Shown here: positions 1 through 9,371 of the stretch, piece after piece
Layout of the letters: every line of letters begins with the position of its first letter
Position numbering within the stretch: the stretch's first letter is position 1
Origin: CBDEGU01 sp965238045
Lineage (GTDB): Bacteria; Acidobacteriota; Terriglobia; Bryobacterales; UBA6623
Reading direction: 5' to 3'
Assembly: GCA_965238045.1 (NCBI GenBank)
Contig: CBDEGU010000012.1
Location: forward strand, 806,001 to 870,000
DNA length: 64,000 nt
Position numbers and translations under genes: made by a program
The notes under the pieces: generated by a model
What the model was told of the DNA's origin: nothing
The model's input: only the letters and a program-made list of their open reading frames with translations
The model's database searches: none

Positions 1-2487
1 GCAGATCTCCGGATAGTCCTGCGTGGGCTAGTGTGCACACCGCTGTTCACGCTGGTCGCGGTTCTCTCGCTCGCGCTTGGAATAGGCGCGAACACTGCGA
101 TCTTCTCGCTGCTGGAGCAGGTGATGCTGCGGACGCTGCCTGTTCAGGACCCGCACGAGCTCGTCTACCTCTACAGCGAAGGCCCCTGGATGGGGGCGGT
201 TGAGAGTGACGAGCAGGGCGGTCCGTCGTTCAGCCATCCCCTGTTCCGCGAGCTTCGTGAACAGCAAACGCCTTTCGCAGGCCTAGCCGGCGCTCGAAGC
301 TACTCGGTCAGCCTGGCGTCCAGCGGCGAGGCGTCATTCGGGCAGGTCCGCATCGTTTCCGGCAATTACTTCGGCTTGCTTAGGGTCGGCGCGGCGCTAG
401 GACGACTCATTGAGGAGGATGACGACCGCGTGCCGGGCACCCATCCCGTTGCGGTCCTCGGCTACAGGTATTGGGAGTCACGATTCGGCGCGGATGTCGG
501 CATACTCAACCAAACGGTACTCGTGAACAACTCGCCGATGACGGTCATCGGAGTAGCCCAGAAGGGTTTTACAGGCGAGCGCGCAGGCAACCCGCCCGAC
601 ATCTACATCCCCATGGCGATGTGGGGCGTAGTCGGTCTCTATGCCGACAGTCTCTCAGACCGGCGACTTGTTTGGGTGACGATGTTCGGACGACTCAAGC
701 CCGGGGTTACCCTTGAGCGCGCCGAGGTCGAAATCAACGTTTCCTACCGCGCGCAACTCGAGCAAGACATTCCACTCATAAGGCGGCCAAGCGAACGGTT
801 TCTGGAGCTTTACCGGGCGCGGACGATCACGCTCAAACCGGGCGAGCATGGAAGAGGCGACCTGCGGGAGCAGTCCGGCCAACCTTTCATGCTCATCACG
901 GGGATGACGCTGCTGATCCTGCTGTTGGTCTGCGCTAACGTGGCCAACCTCCAGCTCGCGCGAGGCGCTGCGCGAATGGGTGACTTGGCGGTGCGTTCGG
1001 CTTTGGGAGCTTCTCGGATGCAGCTCGCGCGCTTGGTCCTGGTGGAGTCCTCGGTACTGGCCATTGCCGGCGGCGTTCTGGGGCTCGGCGTGGCACATCT
1101 CACTGCAAGGGGAATCCTGGCGGCCGTGCCAGCGTGGAGAGGTCTTGACGCTTACTTGTCGCCCGACCTCGACGCCGGAGCGCTGCTGTTCTGCTTCGGG
1201 CTTTCGGTGGCGACCGGCTTGGCATTCGGGTTGTTCCCCGCGCTTAGAGCTTCGGGTGTCTCTCTAGCACTGTTTCTCAAGGGCCAGGCCGGACAGGTTT
1301 CGATGCCCCGGTCAGCCACCGCATTTCGAAAGGCGCTCGTGACGCTGCAGGTGGCGATCACGCTCTTACTGTTGATCACGTCGGGCCTTTTTGTCACAAC
1401 GCTCGTCAACTTGTCCCGGATCGACCTGGGAATGAGAACGGATCACTTGGCGACATTCGGAGTATTCCCGAGAATGAACCGCTACAGCGACACGCAGACT
1501 GCGCAGCTGCACCAGAGGTTGACCGAGCGGCTCGCGGCGATCCCCGGCGTGACGCTGGTTTCGACGGCTCAAACTCCGCGACTCACAGGCTCTGCCCCTC
1601 GTACCAACATCGGCGTCGAAGGCTATTCAACAGAGGACGGGCGCAATAATCCGACTGTCCATGTCAATTGGATCGGCGAGGCCTACTTCCGGACGATGGG
1701 AATTCCGCTGATTACGGGCCGGGAGTTCACGCCCGCGGATAACGCCGGAGGTTCGAAGGTCGCGATCGTCAACGAAGCCTTTGTCCGAAAGTTCTTGCCG
1801 GTCGACCGAAGCGTTCTCGGTGCGCACATCACCGAACGCAACGAACCGTGGCGGATCGTAGGCGTTGTGAAGAACGCGGCCGAAGCGAGCATGCGGGAAA
1901 TGCCTCAGCCGGCCTTCTACAAGCCGTTGCGGCAGACTGCCCGTTGGGGACCGTTTCATTTCTACATGCGAACTACCATCCCGCCCGAGAATGCCCTCGC
2001 TGTAGTCCGACGCGAGGTTGCCGCGGTTGAGCCGACACTCCCGATTCGCGCGCTCAAGACGATGGAAACGCAGCTTGCGGAAAATACTTATGCCGAGAGG
2101 ATACTCTCTACACTGACTTCTACGTTCGCCGCCCTGGCAACGCTTCTCGCGGTCGTCGGTCTCTACGGAGTGCTGGCCTACAGCGTCGCGCGGCGTAGAC
2201 GTGAGTTCGGTATCCGGATGGCCCTGGGCGCTGAATCGAGCCACATCCGCAGACTTGTCACGCGCGAGGTGGCCGCAGTCATGATTGTTGGTACTTGTGT
2301 AGGCTTGGGCTCGGCGGCAGTAGTCGGTCAGCTCATCCGATCGGCCCTCTACGGGCTCGAACCATGGAACGCACAAGTGTACTTGGCTGCTGTCGCGATA
2401 GTTTGGTCGGCGGCGTTGACAGCCGCTTACCTGCCAGCTCGCCGCGCGGCGCGGCTGAACCCGGTTGCGGCATTACGGCACGAGTAA
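1..2487 (+). CDS. ADOP-type MacB/FtsX ABC permease (5' end outside window)
   Basis: This is a membrane permease of the MacB/FtsX superfamily. The reading frame is open from base 1: the codons before the first GTG (31) read ADLRIVLRGL, which matches the conserved lead-in of this family, so the gene starts outside the window. Two copies of the same plan follow: a first membrane helix (FTLVAVLSLALGIGANTAIF), a periplasmic MacB core, three helices around residues 300-410, a second periplasmic core (about 440-700) and three C-terminal helices ending in the typical PARRAARLNPVAALRHE tail. Such duplicated permeases without their own ATPase are a known, expanded acidobacterial group (ADOP). No ATPase gene is next to it here. 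The substrate is unknown; export of peptides or lipids is the usual inference. Confidence 0.93.
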   Translation, partial: ADLRIVLRGLVCTPLFTLVAVLSLALGIGANTAIFSLLEQVMLRTLPVQDPHELVYLYSEGPWMGAVESDEQGGPSFSHPLFRELREQQTPFAGLAGARSYSVSLASSGEASFGQVRIVSGNYFGLLRVGAALGRLIEEDDDRVPGTHPVAVLGYRYWESRFGADVGILNQTVLVNNSPMTVIGVAQKGFTGERAGNPPDIYIPMAMWGVVGLYADSLSDRRLVWVTMFGRLKPGVTLERAEVEINVSYRAQLEQDIPLIRRPSERFLELYRARTITLKPGEHGRGDLREQSGQPFMLITGMTLLILLLVCANVANLQLARGAARMGDLAVRSALGASRMQLARLVLVESSVLAIAGGVLGLGVAHLTARGILAAVPAWRGLDAYLSPDLDAGALLFCFGLSVATGLAFGLFPALRASGVSLALFLKGQAGQVSMPRSATAFRKALVTLQVAITLLLLITSGLFVTTLVNLSRIDLGMRTDHLATFGVFPRMNRYSDTQTAQLHQRLTERLAAIPGVTLVSTAQTPRLTGSAPRTNIGVEGYSTEDGRNNPTVHVNWIGEAYFRTMGIPLITGREFTPADNAGGSKVAIVNEAFVRKFLPVDRSVLGAHITERNEPWRIVGVVKNAAEASMREMPQPAFYKPLRQTARWGPFHFYMRTTIPPENALAVVRREVAAVEPTLPIRALKTMETQLAENTYAERILSTLTSTFAALATLLAVVGLYGVLAYSVARRRREFGIRMALGAESSHIRRLVTREVAAVMIVGTCVGLGSAAVVGQLIRSALYGLEPWNAQVYLAAVAIVWSAALTAAYLPARRAARLNPVAALRHE

Positions 2488-2736
2488 CTCCGATGAGAAC
2501 CTGAAGGCCGCGACTGTAGTTGAGGGCCTGTAAGCAATAGGATATTTCCATCAACTTTCTGCCTGCCATCAACGCGTGAGCCGTCGACGCCTAAGGAATC
2601 CAATGGCCGGAGAGTCGCTTCCGACAATGGGGATTGCCGGAAGTCCCCCTAAACGAACTACATAGCGTTCGGCGGCGGATAGGTGGCGCTATAACCTTCG
2701 GATCATCCAATCGCCGCCCGAGGCCCGCGAAAGCAT

Positions 2737-4956
2737 CTACGCTGCCGCGCTGCGCCGCCATGCGAACCAGCCCGCCAGCAGGCAGCCGAGCAGCCCAAGC
2801 GTGGTCAGTGCGCCGCCGAGATAGACCGTCCATGGGCGGTAGTAGAACGACACGGAATGCTTTCCGGCCGGTACCACGACCGCCCGCAAAGCGTGGTAGG
2901 CGCGGTAGAGCGTGGCCGGTTCGCCGTCTAGTTCAGTTTCCCAGCCCGGAAAATAGGGATCGGAAAAAACGACGTACATCGCGCAGGGCGCCTCGATGGT
3001 CGTTTCGACGCTATGCAGCGTGGATCGCTCAAACGCTATTTGCGCGTCCCCCTCGCACGGGTCGCCTTCCAGAGGGGCCGCCCGCGGTCCTCGCGGGTCG
3101 TCCAGGGCCGTGAGATCACGAAGAGTCCAAGCGCGGGGATAGGCATCGGGGTTTCGGAAAACCTTCCAGCCGCTGGCGTCGCTGTAAACTTCAAGTTGCG
3201 TGTCACGAGTTTTCTCCCTGGCAACGGTATAGACCATGTTCAGCATGAGACGACGCTTGTGCCAGTCCGGGATCAGAAAATCGTGGATATCCCTGTTTAC
3301 CGACGCCAGAAATCCGTCCACCATCTCGAGGCCTTCCCAGCCAGCCAGATTCGGCTGGCCCTCCTCGGCGCTGATCTCGAAGCGAAACGGCCCCGGTTGA
3401 GATTTGAGAAACTTCGCGACATCGCTCAGTTCCAAGAGCTTGTCTAGGAACCCAGGCCGGATCGGATCCTCTCGGTGGGTCAGCGCGATCGAATGGGCGA
3501 CACTCATCTCAAAGACCATCAGCAGCACGAAGGCCACACGGAGCCCCGGGGTCTTCATCGCACCCCGCCGGCCCGCCTCAAGCAGCGCCGCGAGAACCAG
3601 CGCGACCAGAGACGCAATCATCACCTGGTCACTAGATTTGCCCTCCATTCGCGCGAAGCTGTACTGGACGAAAAGGATCACCCATGCCACGCCAGCGAAT
3701 CCGACCAGGACCTTTTGCACGGGCGCGACCCAGCTCCAATCGGTCTCTCGCGCATCCCTGCCGCCGAGCCGATTCCCGGGCAGCACCCCGAGCAGCCCGT
3801 CGGCTCCGTGGGCGGCAAGAATAATCACCGCGAATTGAAATACGAATACTCCGTGGGATGCGTAGCGGGCCTTGTCGGCAATGGGGATGAACGCGTAGAT
3901 CCAGCCATGAAGCAGCGACAACGGACCGAAGCAAAACGCCAGCGCGCCGACTGCCAGGGCTGCATAGACCCGCGCCCAGCGCTCGCGCCAGCATCTCAGC
4001 AGCGCGCGGACCGCCAGCGTCAGACACACGAATCCGGTGAACGTGCTCACCTGGAAATGTGCCGTCGGGACGAAAGCGCCTAGCAAAGAAGCCCCTAAGA
4101 GCCGCAGCTTTGTGTGTGCGTAGTAGGGCACTTCTTGCCCCATCGTGACCGGGTCGTCCAGGCCGACCCAGCGGTAGGACAGGTACCCGTACTCCAGCGC
4201 CGGAATCAATTGCAGCGCCGCGACACAGAACGATACTACGGCAATCAGGCCGAACAGACCTGTAAACTTGGCGGCCGCCGGCGGCGACTCGCGAAATCGC
4301 CCGGCGAGCACATAAAGAAACAGGACGCTCAGCGCCAGCAGGCTGTAGAAGGGCGTCTGGTGATGGCCGCTCAACAGCGCCATCCCGATCACCCCGCCGC
4401 AAAGTACTGCGTTGGCAAGACGGTCGCGCACTTCGGCCGAGTCAAAGACGCGATGGAAAAACAGGAAGATCAGAGGAATCCAGATGGCTCCATGCATCAT
4501 TTGCGGCCAGGCCGTGCTGGCCACGTATCCTGAACACGCAAAGGCCACCCCGGCCAGCACGGCCGCGTACCGTCCCCGGCCCAGTTGCCGAATCAGGCCA
4601 TACATGAAGAGCGCGGCCAGCAGGTGCATCAACACGAAGTGCAGGTGAATCCACGCAAGGTCAATGTGTCCGTCATCGAGCGGGGCAAGAAATAGTGGCC
4701 AGTTCAGCGGAAACGCCCCGCCGGGCTGCATCTGCCCTAGCAGGGACTGGCCCGTCCAGTGCGCCGGATCCCACATCGGGAACACACCTTCGTTCCAGGC
4801 CTTTGCTTGCACCTGGTACCAGGGTAAGACCTGAAATACTTGGTCGGGAAGATCCAGAAACGTGAACTGCGTACTAAAGACCAGCTTCCAAAAAAACAGC
4901 AGCGTGAGGACGACGACAACGATGACCGGACGCCGCTCAAACAGGTCGGAGTTCAT
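2737..4956 (-). CDS. YfhO-like polytopic membrane protein
   Basis: This 739-residue integral membrane protein has about a dozen hydrophobic segments between residues 8 and 480. A mostly soluble region follows (about 500-690), then a last membrane helix (about 705-730) with a basic C-terminus (WRRSAAA). The first loop after helix 1 carries the aromatic and acidic LDLPDQVFQVLPWY stretch seen in GT-C-like YfhO proteins. The C-terminal part has the YfhO hallmark SDPYFPGWETELDG followed by YRAYHALRAVVVPAGKHSV. YfhO proteins are thought to add or modify sugars on cell-surface polymers from lipid carriers. The substrate cannot be read from the sequence. It is a single gene, convergent with the permease and about 175 bp from ubiX on the same strand. 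Confidence 0.85.
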   Translation of the reverse strand: MNSDLFERRPVIVVVVLTLLFFWKLVFSTQFTFLDLPDQVFQVLPWYQVQAKAWNEGVFPMWDPAHWTGQSLLGQMQPGGAFPLNWPLFLAPLDDGHIDLAWIHLHFVLMHLLAALFMYGLIRQLGRGRYAAVLAGVAFACSGYVASTAWPQMMHGAIWIPLIFLFFHRVFDSAEVRDRLANAVLCGGVIGMALLSGHHQTPFYSLLALSVLFLYVLAGRFRESPPAAAKFTGLFGLIAVVSFCVAALQLIPALEYGYLSYRWVGLDDPVTMGQEVPYYAHTKLRLLGASLLGAFVPTAHFQVSTFTGFVCLTLAVRALLRCWRERWARVYAALAVGALAFCFGPLSLLHGWIYAFIPIADKARYASHGVFVFQFAVIILAAHGADGLLGVLPGNRLGGRDARETDWSWVAPVQKVLVGFAGVAWVILFVQYSFARMEGKSSDQVMIASLVALVLAALLEAGRRGAMKTPGLRVAFVLLMVFEMSVAHSIALTHREDPIRPGFLDKLLELSDVAKFLKSQPGPFRFEISAEEGQPNLAGWEGLEMVDGFLASVNRDIHDFLIPDWHKRRLMLNMVYTVAREKTRDTQLEVYSDASGWKVFRNPDAYPRAWTLRDLTALDDPRGPRAAPLEGDPCEGDAQIAFERSTLHSVETTIEAPCAMYVVFSDPYFPGWETELDGEPATLYRAYHALRAVVVPAGKHSVSFYYRPWTVYLGGALTTLGLLGCLLAGWFAWRRSAAA

Positions 4957-5131
4957 AAGAAGACGACGAAGTGTCCCATTGTAGCCCAGCAGGTTCGTTT
5001 ACCGGCGGGTGTTCGTGGGCAACACCGTCCCCGTTGGCGAGGGATCGCGCCTGGAGGCCGGACGGGAAACTTCCCCGCCGCGGCACGTCCGTTTGGCGCG
5101 GCCCTTGGCCGAAGCGCGTCGCCCGGCCCGA

Positions 5132-5695
5132 TCAGCAGCCCTTCCACCGTTTCGCCCCGGAGTCGGGCAGACCGAGCAAGTCCAGGATTCGCGCCACAGT
5201 CTGGTCCACTAGCTCGTCCACGCTCTCTGGATGGGTGTAGAAGGCAGGCATCGGCGGCGCCAGAATGGCCCCCATCTCGGCCAGGGCCACCATGGTTCGA
5301 AGATGCCCTAGATGAAGCGGCGTCTCTCTGACCATCAGTATCAGCCTGCGGCGCTCCTTGAGTATCACATCCGCGGCCCGGACGATCAAATTGGAGGCAA
5401 TTCCAGCCGCGATCGCCGACATCGTATGGATCGAGCAGGGAGCTACCACCATCGCCGCCGCGACAAACGAGCCACTGGCGATATCGGCGCCAATCTCTTC
5501 GTTCGAATACCGGGTTCCGGCCAAACCCTTGATGTCGCGGAGCGTACGGCCAGTTTCCTGGAACAGAGTCTTCTCGCCGGCCCGAGAGATCACCAGGCGC
5601 GTATCAACGTTTTTAGCATCACGCAGCCGTTCGAGCAGGCGGATACCGTAAACCGACCCGCTTGCGCCGGTAATCCCGACGATGATTCTAGTCAT
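5132..5695 (-). CDS. ubiX: Flavin prenyltransferase UbiX
   Basis: This is a 187-residue UbiX/Pad1-family enzyme, which makes the prenylated FMN cofactor used by UbiD-type decarboxylases. It starts with the Rossmann-like GITGASGSVYGIRLLE segment (residues 6-21). It also has the conserved VVAPCSIHTMSAIAAGIASN segment, followed by DVILKERRRLILMVRETPL and the APPMPAFYTHP segment near the C-terminus. All of these are typical of the family. I chose the inner ATG at 5695 because family members begin with M-x-R-I-I-V-G-I-T-G; an ATG 42 bases upstream would add an unrelated leader. No ubiD gene lies in the window. The gene is divergent from the XRE regulator across a short region holding a perfect palindrome. 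Confidence 0.93.
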   Translation of the reverse strand: MTRIIVGITGASGSVYGIRLLERLRDAKNVDTRLVISRAGEKTLFQETGRTLRDIKGLAGTRYSNEEIGADIASGSFVAAAMVVAPCSIHTMSAIAAGIASNLIVRAADVILKERRRLILMVRETPLHLGHLRTMVALAEMGAILAPPMPAFYTHPESVDELVDQTVARILDLLGLPDSGAKRWKGC

Positions 5696-5749
5696 AAGCC
5701 AGTATGTGAGTGCCTTTAGTATCGGATATTGGAACAACTGTAAGCGACT

Positions 5750-5767
5750 TGTTCTGAATTCAGAACA
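5750..5767. promoter_or_regulatory. 18-bp perfect palindrome, candidate operator
   Basis: TGTTCTGAATTCAGAACA is perfectly self-complementary over 18 bases. It lies between the divergent ubiX (start 5695) and XRE regulator (start 5839) genes. A possible promoter for the regulator lies just downstream, with TTGTCG about 18 bases before TATATA. The position suggests autoregulation by the XRE protein, but that is inference. Confidence 0.5.
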
Positions 5768-5838
5768 CGCGCCCTTGACATTCTTGTCGCGGACTCCTTC
5801 GCTACCCTATATACTCAAATACGGCCCACACACCTGCG

Positions 5839-6663
5839 ATGGACGGCGGACTCAAGCTCAAACGAACCCGAGAGAAGCTCGGACTGCGTTACCGGCAGGT
5901 AGAGCAGGCCAGCAACTTAATCGCTCAGCGTCATCGCAACCTGGATTTCACCATCGGCCTCAGCCGCCTGGCCGACATTGAGAACAAGGGCGTCGTACCT
6001 AGTCTACACCGCCTCTACAGCCTTTGCGCGATCTATCGTCTCGACATTGCGGACGTTCTCGGCTGGTATGGCATTGATCTCGGAGAGATGGCGCGGGACT
6101 GGGCGTTCGTGACGCCGTCGAAGACGCACCTGTTGCGGCTTTCGACCGCGGATCGGGCGTCGGTAACGCTTCCTCTCAAGTTGGAGCCCGGCGTGGACTT
6201 TCGCCAAACCACCGACCTCAGCCGCGTCATCCAGCAGTGGGGCCGGGTTCCGGTGACCCTGCTCGATAATCTCGACATTGAGGAATACCGCTATGCGATC
6301 ATCGGCAGCGACGATTACCTGATGTTTCCATTGCTGCGGCCGGGGGCGATGGTACAAATCGATGAAAGCCAGACGAAGATCCAGAGCACTGGCTGGACCC
6401 ACGAGTTCGAGCGCCCCATATATTTCTTCGAGTTGCGGGGCGGCTATGCCTGCTGCTGGTGCAATCTCACCGGCGGACATCTCATTCTTCAGCCGCACCC
6501 GAGTTCGCCATGCGAACCGATACTGCTCAACTACCCGAACGACGCGGACGTGGTCGGCCGTGTTGTCGGGGTCGCCATGCAGCTCGAAGCCGCGCCGGCT
6601 AAGCGGAAGCCGAAGCGGAAGTCTCGTGCCGCAGCAGTTCCAAAATTAGTTCCAGGTCTGTGA
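5839..6663 (+). CDS. XRE-family regulator with S24/LexA-like C-terminal domain
   Basis: This 274-residue protein has an N-terminal helix-turn-helix of the XRE type (about residues 5-75: LKLKRTREKLGLRYRQVEQA, then LSRLADIENKGVVPSLHRLY). The C-terminal half (about 150-255) resembles the peptidase S24/LexA fold, in the segment YAIIGSDDYLMFPLLRPGAMVQID. The serine-methionine that normally carries the S24 nucleophile is not evident, so autocleavage is doubtful. Similar architectures occur in repressors that use this fold as a ligand or dimer domain. A perfect 18-bp palindrome lies about 70 bases upstream. The 3' end overlaps the convergent hypothetical gene by about 65 bases. The C-terminus is very basic (KRKPKRKSR). 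Confidence 0.82.
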   Translation: MDGGLKLKRTREKLGLRYRQVEQASNLIAQRHRNLDFTIGLSRLADIENKGVVPSLHRLYSLCAIYRLDIADVLGWYGIDLGEMARDWAFVTPSKTHLLRLSTADRASVTLPLKLEPGVDFRQTTDLSRVIQQWGRVPVTLLDNLDIEEYRYAIIGSDDYLMFPLLRPGAMVQIDESQTKIQSTGWTHEFERPIYFFELRGGYACCWCNLTGGHLILQPHPSSPCEPILLNYPNDADVVGRVVGVAMQLEAAPAKRKPKRKSRAAAVPKLVPGL

Positions 6664-7087
6664 TGTAAAGTTCCCGTTCGGCTTTGCTGGCGCTGGCGGG
6701 CAGAAGGCGCCGGTAAGGGCTCAGCGTCAGCCATGTGTTGAGAACCGTGCCCCGGTCGTCCCCCATGGTTTCAAAGTAGTTTTCCAGATCCCGTTTCTGC
6801 TCCTCGAGCGAGTAGCCAAGCCACTCCCGGAAGACATCATCGTGACTTTGGCGAAGGACGGCGTCGGCGTCGGCGTCGCTGTAGATCTGGGCCAGACCGA
6901 AGTGCTCGTAGCGCCCCGTGTTTTCGTTCCTCAGCGAAGCCAGATATACGATCTTGCCAAAGGTGCTGCGAACCTGAGAAAGCGTGCGATTCCACAGATC
7001 ATGCATGGCCCGCTCGCGCACGTCCCTCGGCGCTGGGCTGCCGGAATCCTCTGGCAAATCTTCGCCCATGCGTAACTGGCGGCTCAT
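6599..7087 (-). CDS. Hypothetical protein
   Basis: I do not recognise this 162-residue soluble protein. It is charged, mostly helical in appearance, has no signal peptide, and ends in a low-complexity SASASA tail. A central segment (KIVYLASLRNENTGRYEHFG) followed by a helical region (EEQKRDLENYFETM) gives it a compact cytosolic look. I chose the ATG at 7087 because a purine-rich GGGAGTGGAG lies about 8 bases before it, and because the frame upstream loses protein-like character. Its 3' end overlaps the convergent XRE regulator gene. Confidence 0.6.
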   Translation of the reverse strand: MSRQLRMGEDLPEDSGSPAPRDVRERAMHDLWNRTLSQVRSTFGKIVYLASLRNENTGRYEHFGLAQIYSDADADAVLRQSHDDVFREWLGYSLEEQKRDLENYFETMGDDRGTVLNTWLTLSPYRRLLPASASKAERELYITDLELILELLRHETSASASA

Positions 7088-7285
7088 TTCAGGCAGCTCC
7101 ACTCCCGATCCATGCCACTTTCCGTTCACGTAAAGTCTATCAGAAAATCCCGTCTTGCGGCCGATATTTCGTGCCGGCAAAGTAGTTTCCCAGGCGGTGC
7201 GATTCGTTGCGGCCAGAAACGCCGAGCCAAAGAGCAATGATATACTGCCGTGAGTTTGGGTGCCTCCGGGCGCCTGTGATCCGCC

Positions 7286-8470
7286 ATGGCGAGCAAGACA
7301 CAACCCTGCGGCACGCTCGCGTGCCCGAGAATCGCGGCCGTTTCGACTTCTTACCATTTTCGTTCGCACAGCGACAACTTCATTACACGCTTCCTGGAAG
7401 GGCACTGGATCGGGCCGCTGTTTCACCCTCCTTCGTGCGAAATCGTGTCCCTTTATGTCGATCAGATCCGGCAGACTGACATCAGTCAGCGCCTTGCGAT
7501 GGCCTATGGCGTGCGGACCTGTTCGAGCATCACCGAGGCCCTGACGCTCGGCGGCTCCGAGCTTCAGGTGGACGGCGTTCTGCTGATTGTCGAGCATGGA
7601 GATTACCCGCGAAATGAACGTGCTCAGAAGCTTTATCCGCGCTTTGCGTTCATGCGGGAGGTCGTCGCTGTGTTTCGGAAATCCCGGCGGTCGGTGCCGG
7701 TGTTTCTAGACAAGCATCTTTCCCATGACTGGTCCGAGGCCAGGCAGATCGTCGACTGGTCGCGAGAGCTTCGCTTCCCGCTCATCGCCGGGTCCTCGCT
7801 CCCCGTTACGTGGCGCGAACCCAGAGTGGAGTTTCCCCTGGGAACCGGCTTTGAGGAGATACTGGTCGTCGGCGGAGGCTGGTTCGGCGAGACTTGGTTC
7901 ATTCACCTTCTCGAGACCCTGCAGTGTTTCGCCGAGCGGCGGCGGGGAGGAGAGGCCGGCATCCGCTCAGTGCAGTCACTCGTCAACGTTGAAGTTTGGC
8001 GAGCGGCTCTTGCCGGCCGATGGGATCGCGCTCTGCTGGACGCCGCATTGGCATGCCGACGAATCGAGGGTGCTCCCGGTGTGCCCGAGGAAGTTGCCCG
8101 CGGCGCCGCCGCCTGCCTGATCCACTACAACGACGGCCTCAAGGCGGTCATGCTTACCCTCGGAGGCGGACTGCTGTTTGAATATCTGGCGGCGTTTCGG
8201 CTCAAGGGCCGCGACGACACGCCGGCTGTCGCTTTCTGTCTTCCCGCCGAAAGCGCTGACAACGTCAGCCCATTGGTCCGCTCCATCACCCGGATGTTCC
8301 ATACCGGAGTCGCGGACCGCCCCATCGAGCGCACTCTGCTCACGACCGGCGCGCTGGCCGCGGCTATGGAATCCGGTCACAAGGGGCAGTCGGTTCGCGA
8401 AACTCCGCATCTGAATGTTTCCTATCAGGCCAAGGAAGTCTCGGATTTCACGCTCGGGGGAGCCGTATAG
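7286..8470 (+). CDS. Unknown protein, cytosolic paralogue of the 46.9-kb gene
   Basis: This 394-residue protein has a recognisable paralogue in this window (46863-48091). Shared blocks are RIAAVSTSY near the N-terminus, EIVSLYVDQ, VDGVLLIVEHGDYPRNERAQ, LYPRF, VPVFLDKHLSHDW, PLIAGSSLPVTWR, ERRRGGEAGIRSVQ and, near the end, IERTLLTTGAL. The paralogue has a Tat-like signal peptide, whereas this copy has none and so probably stays in the cytoplasm. The N-terminal layout vaguely resembles a nucleotide-binding oxidoreductase such as Gfo/Idh, but I see no clear dinucleotide motif and leave the function open. The next gene starts one base after its stop, so the two are probably co-transcribed. Confidence 0.75.
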   Translation: MASKTQPCGTLACPRIAAVSTSYHFRSHSDNFITRFLEGHWIGPLFHPPSCEIVSLYVDQIRQTDISQRLAMAYGVRTCSSITEALTLGGSELQVDGVLLIVEHGDYPRNERAQKLYPRFAFMREVVAVFRKSRRSVPVFLDKHLSHDWSEARQIVDWSRELRFPLIAGSSLPVTWREPRVEFPLGTGFEEILVVGGGWFGETWFIHLLETLQCFAERRRGGEAGIRSVQSLVNVEVWRAALAGRWDRALLDAALACRRIEGAPGVPEEVARGAAACLIHYNDGLKAVMLTLGGGLLFEYLAAFRLKGRDDTPAVAFCLPAESADNVSPLVRSITRMFHTGVADRPIERTLLTTGALAAAMESGHKGQSVRETPHLNVSYQAKEVSDFTLGGAV

Positions 8471-8471
8471 C

Positions 8472-9371
8472 ATGGCTTCGGACGCCGCGCGAGCCCGCGT
8501 CCCGGCTTTCCGTCAGATCGTTGCCTCCCAGGCCAAGCTGATGGATGTCACCAGCGGCTTCGAGGGACTCGATGGTCCGGTCTTCGGTCGGCTCGGCGCC
8601 ATGTATTTCAGCGACGGGCCCTCCCGCCGCATTCTCCAGTACACCATTCCGCGCTGGCGCATCCCGGCCGACTCTGGCGAAGTGAGCCTCTACCGCCAGG
8701 AGAGGGACCGGACGAGCGGACTGACTCTCGACCACCAGGGCCGCTTGCTGGTCTGTCGTACCGGCGCGGGACAGGTTGTCCGGACTGAAGTCAGCGGAGA
8801 GATCTCCCTACTAGCGGACTCGAACCGCACGCGTGGTGTTCAAGCGCCGCGCGATGTCGTCTTCGCCGTGGACGGAAGCATCTACTTCACCGACCGGCCC
8901 GAGAGCTCGCCAGATGTCTCCCCGTCGGATGGTCCGCCCGGGGCCGTCTTCCAAATCACAAGATCGGGCGATGTCCGGCCTGCCACGTTCGAATGCCGAA
9001 GGCCGGCGGGCCTGGCGCTCGACGCCCGGCAACTCAACCTTTATATAGTGGATCAATACGAAAGCAATATTCGTGTATTTCCAATCCAGGCGGACGGCGC
9101 GCTCGCCTCGGGTTCGGTCTTTGCGCAACTATCGGCCAGCCAGGCTAGCCCGCCCGCCGGGCTCAAGACAGACCGTACTGGGAACGTGTACCTCTGCGCG
9201 GCGGAAGGTGTGTGCATTTTCAATCCCCAGGGAATCGAATTGGGCGTCATCCACGTCCCAGACAAGGCGACGAATTGTTGCTGGGGTCGTGCCTGGAAGG
9301 GCCTCTATATCACCGCTGGCGGGTCGATCTACTACATGCCCACCGAACTGCCCGGCACGGTGACCTTCTAG
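8472..9371 (+). CDS. SMP-30/gluconolactonase-like beta-propeller protein
   Basis: This 299-residue protein shows the repeated short blades of a SMP-30/NHL-type propeller: FEGLDGPVFGRLGAMYFSDGPSRRI, DHQGRLLVCRTGAGQVVR, APRDVVFAVDGSIYFTDRPES, RPAGLALDARQLNLYIVDQ and KTDRTGNVYLCAAEGVCIF. Members hydrolyse sugar lactones or act as binding proteins; the metal ligands are consistent but cannot be proven by eye. No signal peptide is visible. The ATG at 8472 follows the stop of the previous gene by one base, which both fixes the start and indicates an operon. Confidence 0.82.
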   Translation: MASDAARARVPAFRQIVASQAKLMDVTSGFEGLDGPVFGRLGAMYFSDGPSRRILQYTIPRWRIPADSGEVSLYRQERDRTSGLTLDHQGRLLVCRTGAGQVVRTEVSGEISLLADSNRTRGVQAPRDVVFAVDGSIYFTDRPESSPDVSPSDGPPGAVFQITRSGDVRPATFECRRPAGLALDARQLNLYIVDQYESNIRVFPIQADGALASGSVFAQLSASQASPPAGLKTDRTGNVYLCAAEGVCIFNPQGIELGVIHVPDKATNCCWGRAWKGLYITAGGSIYYMPTELPGTVTF

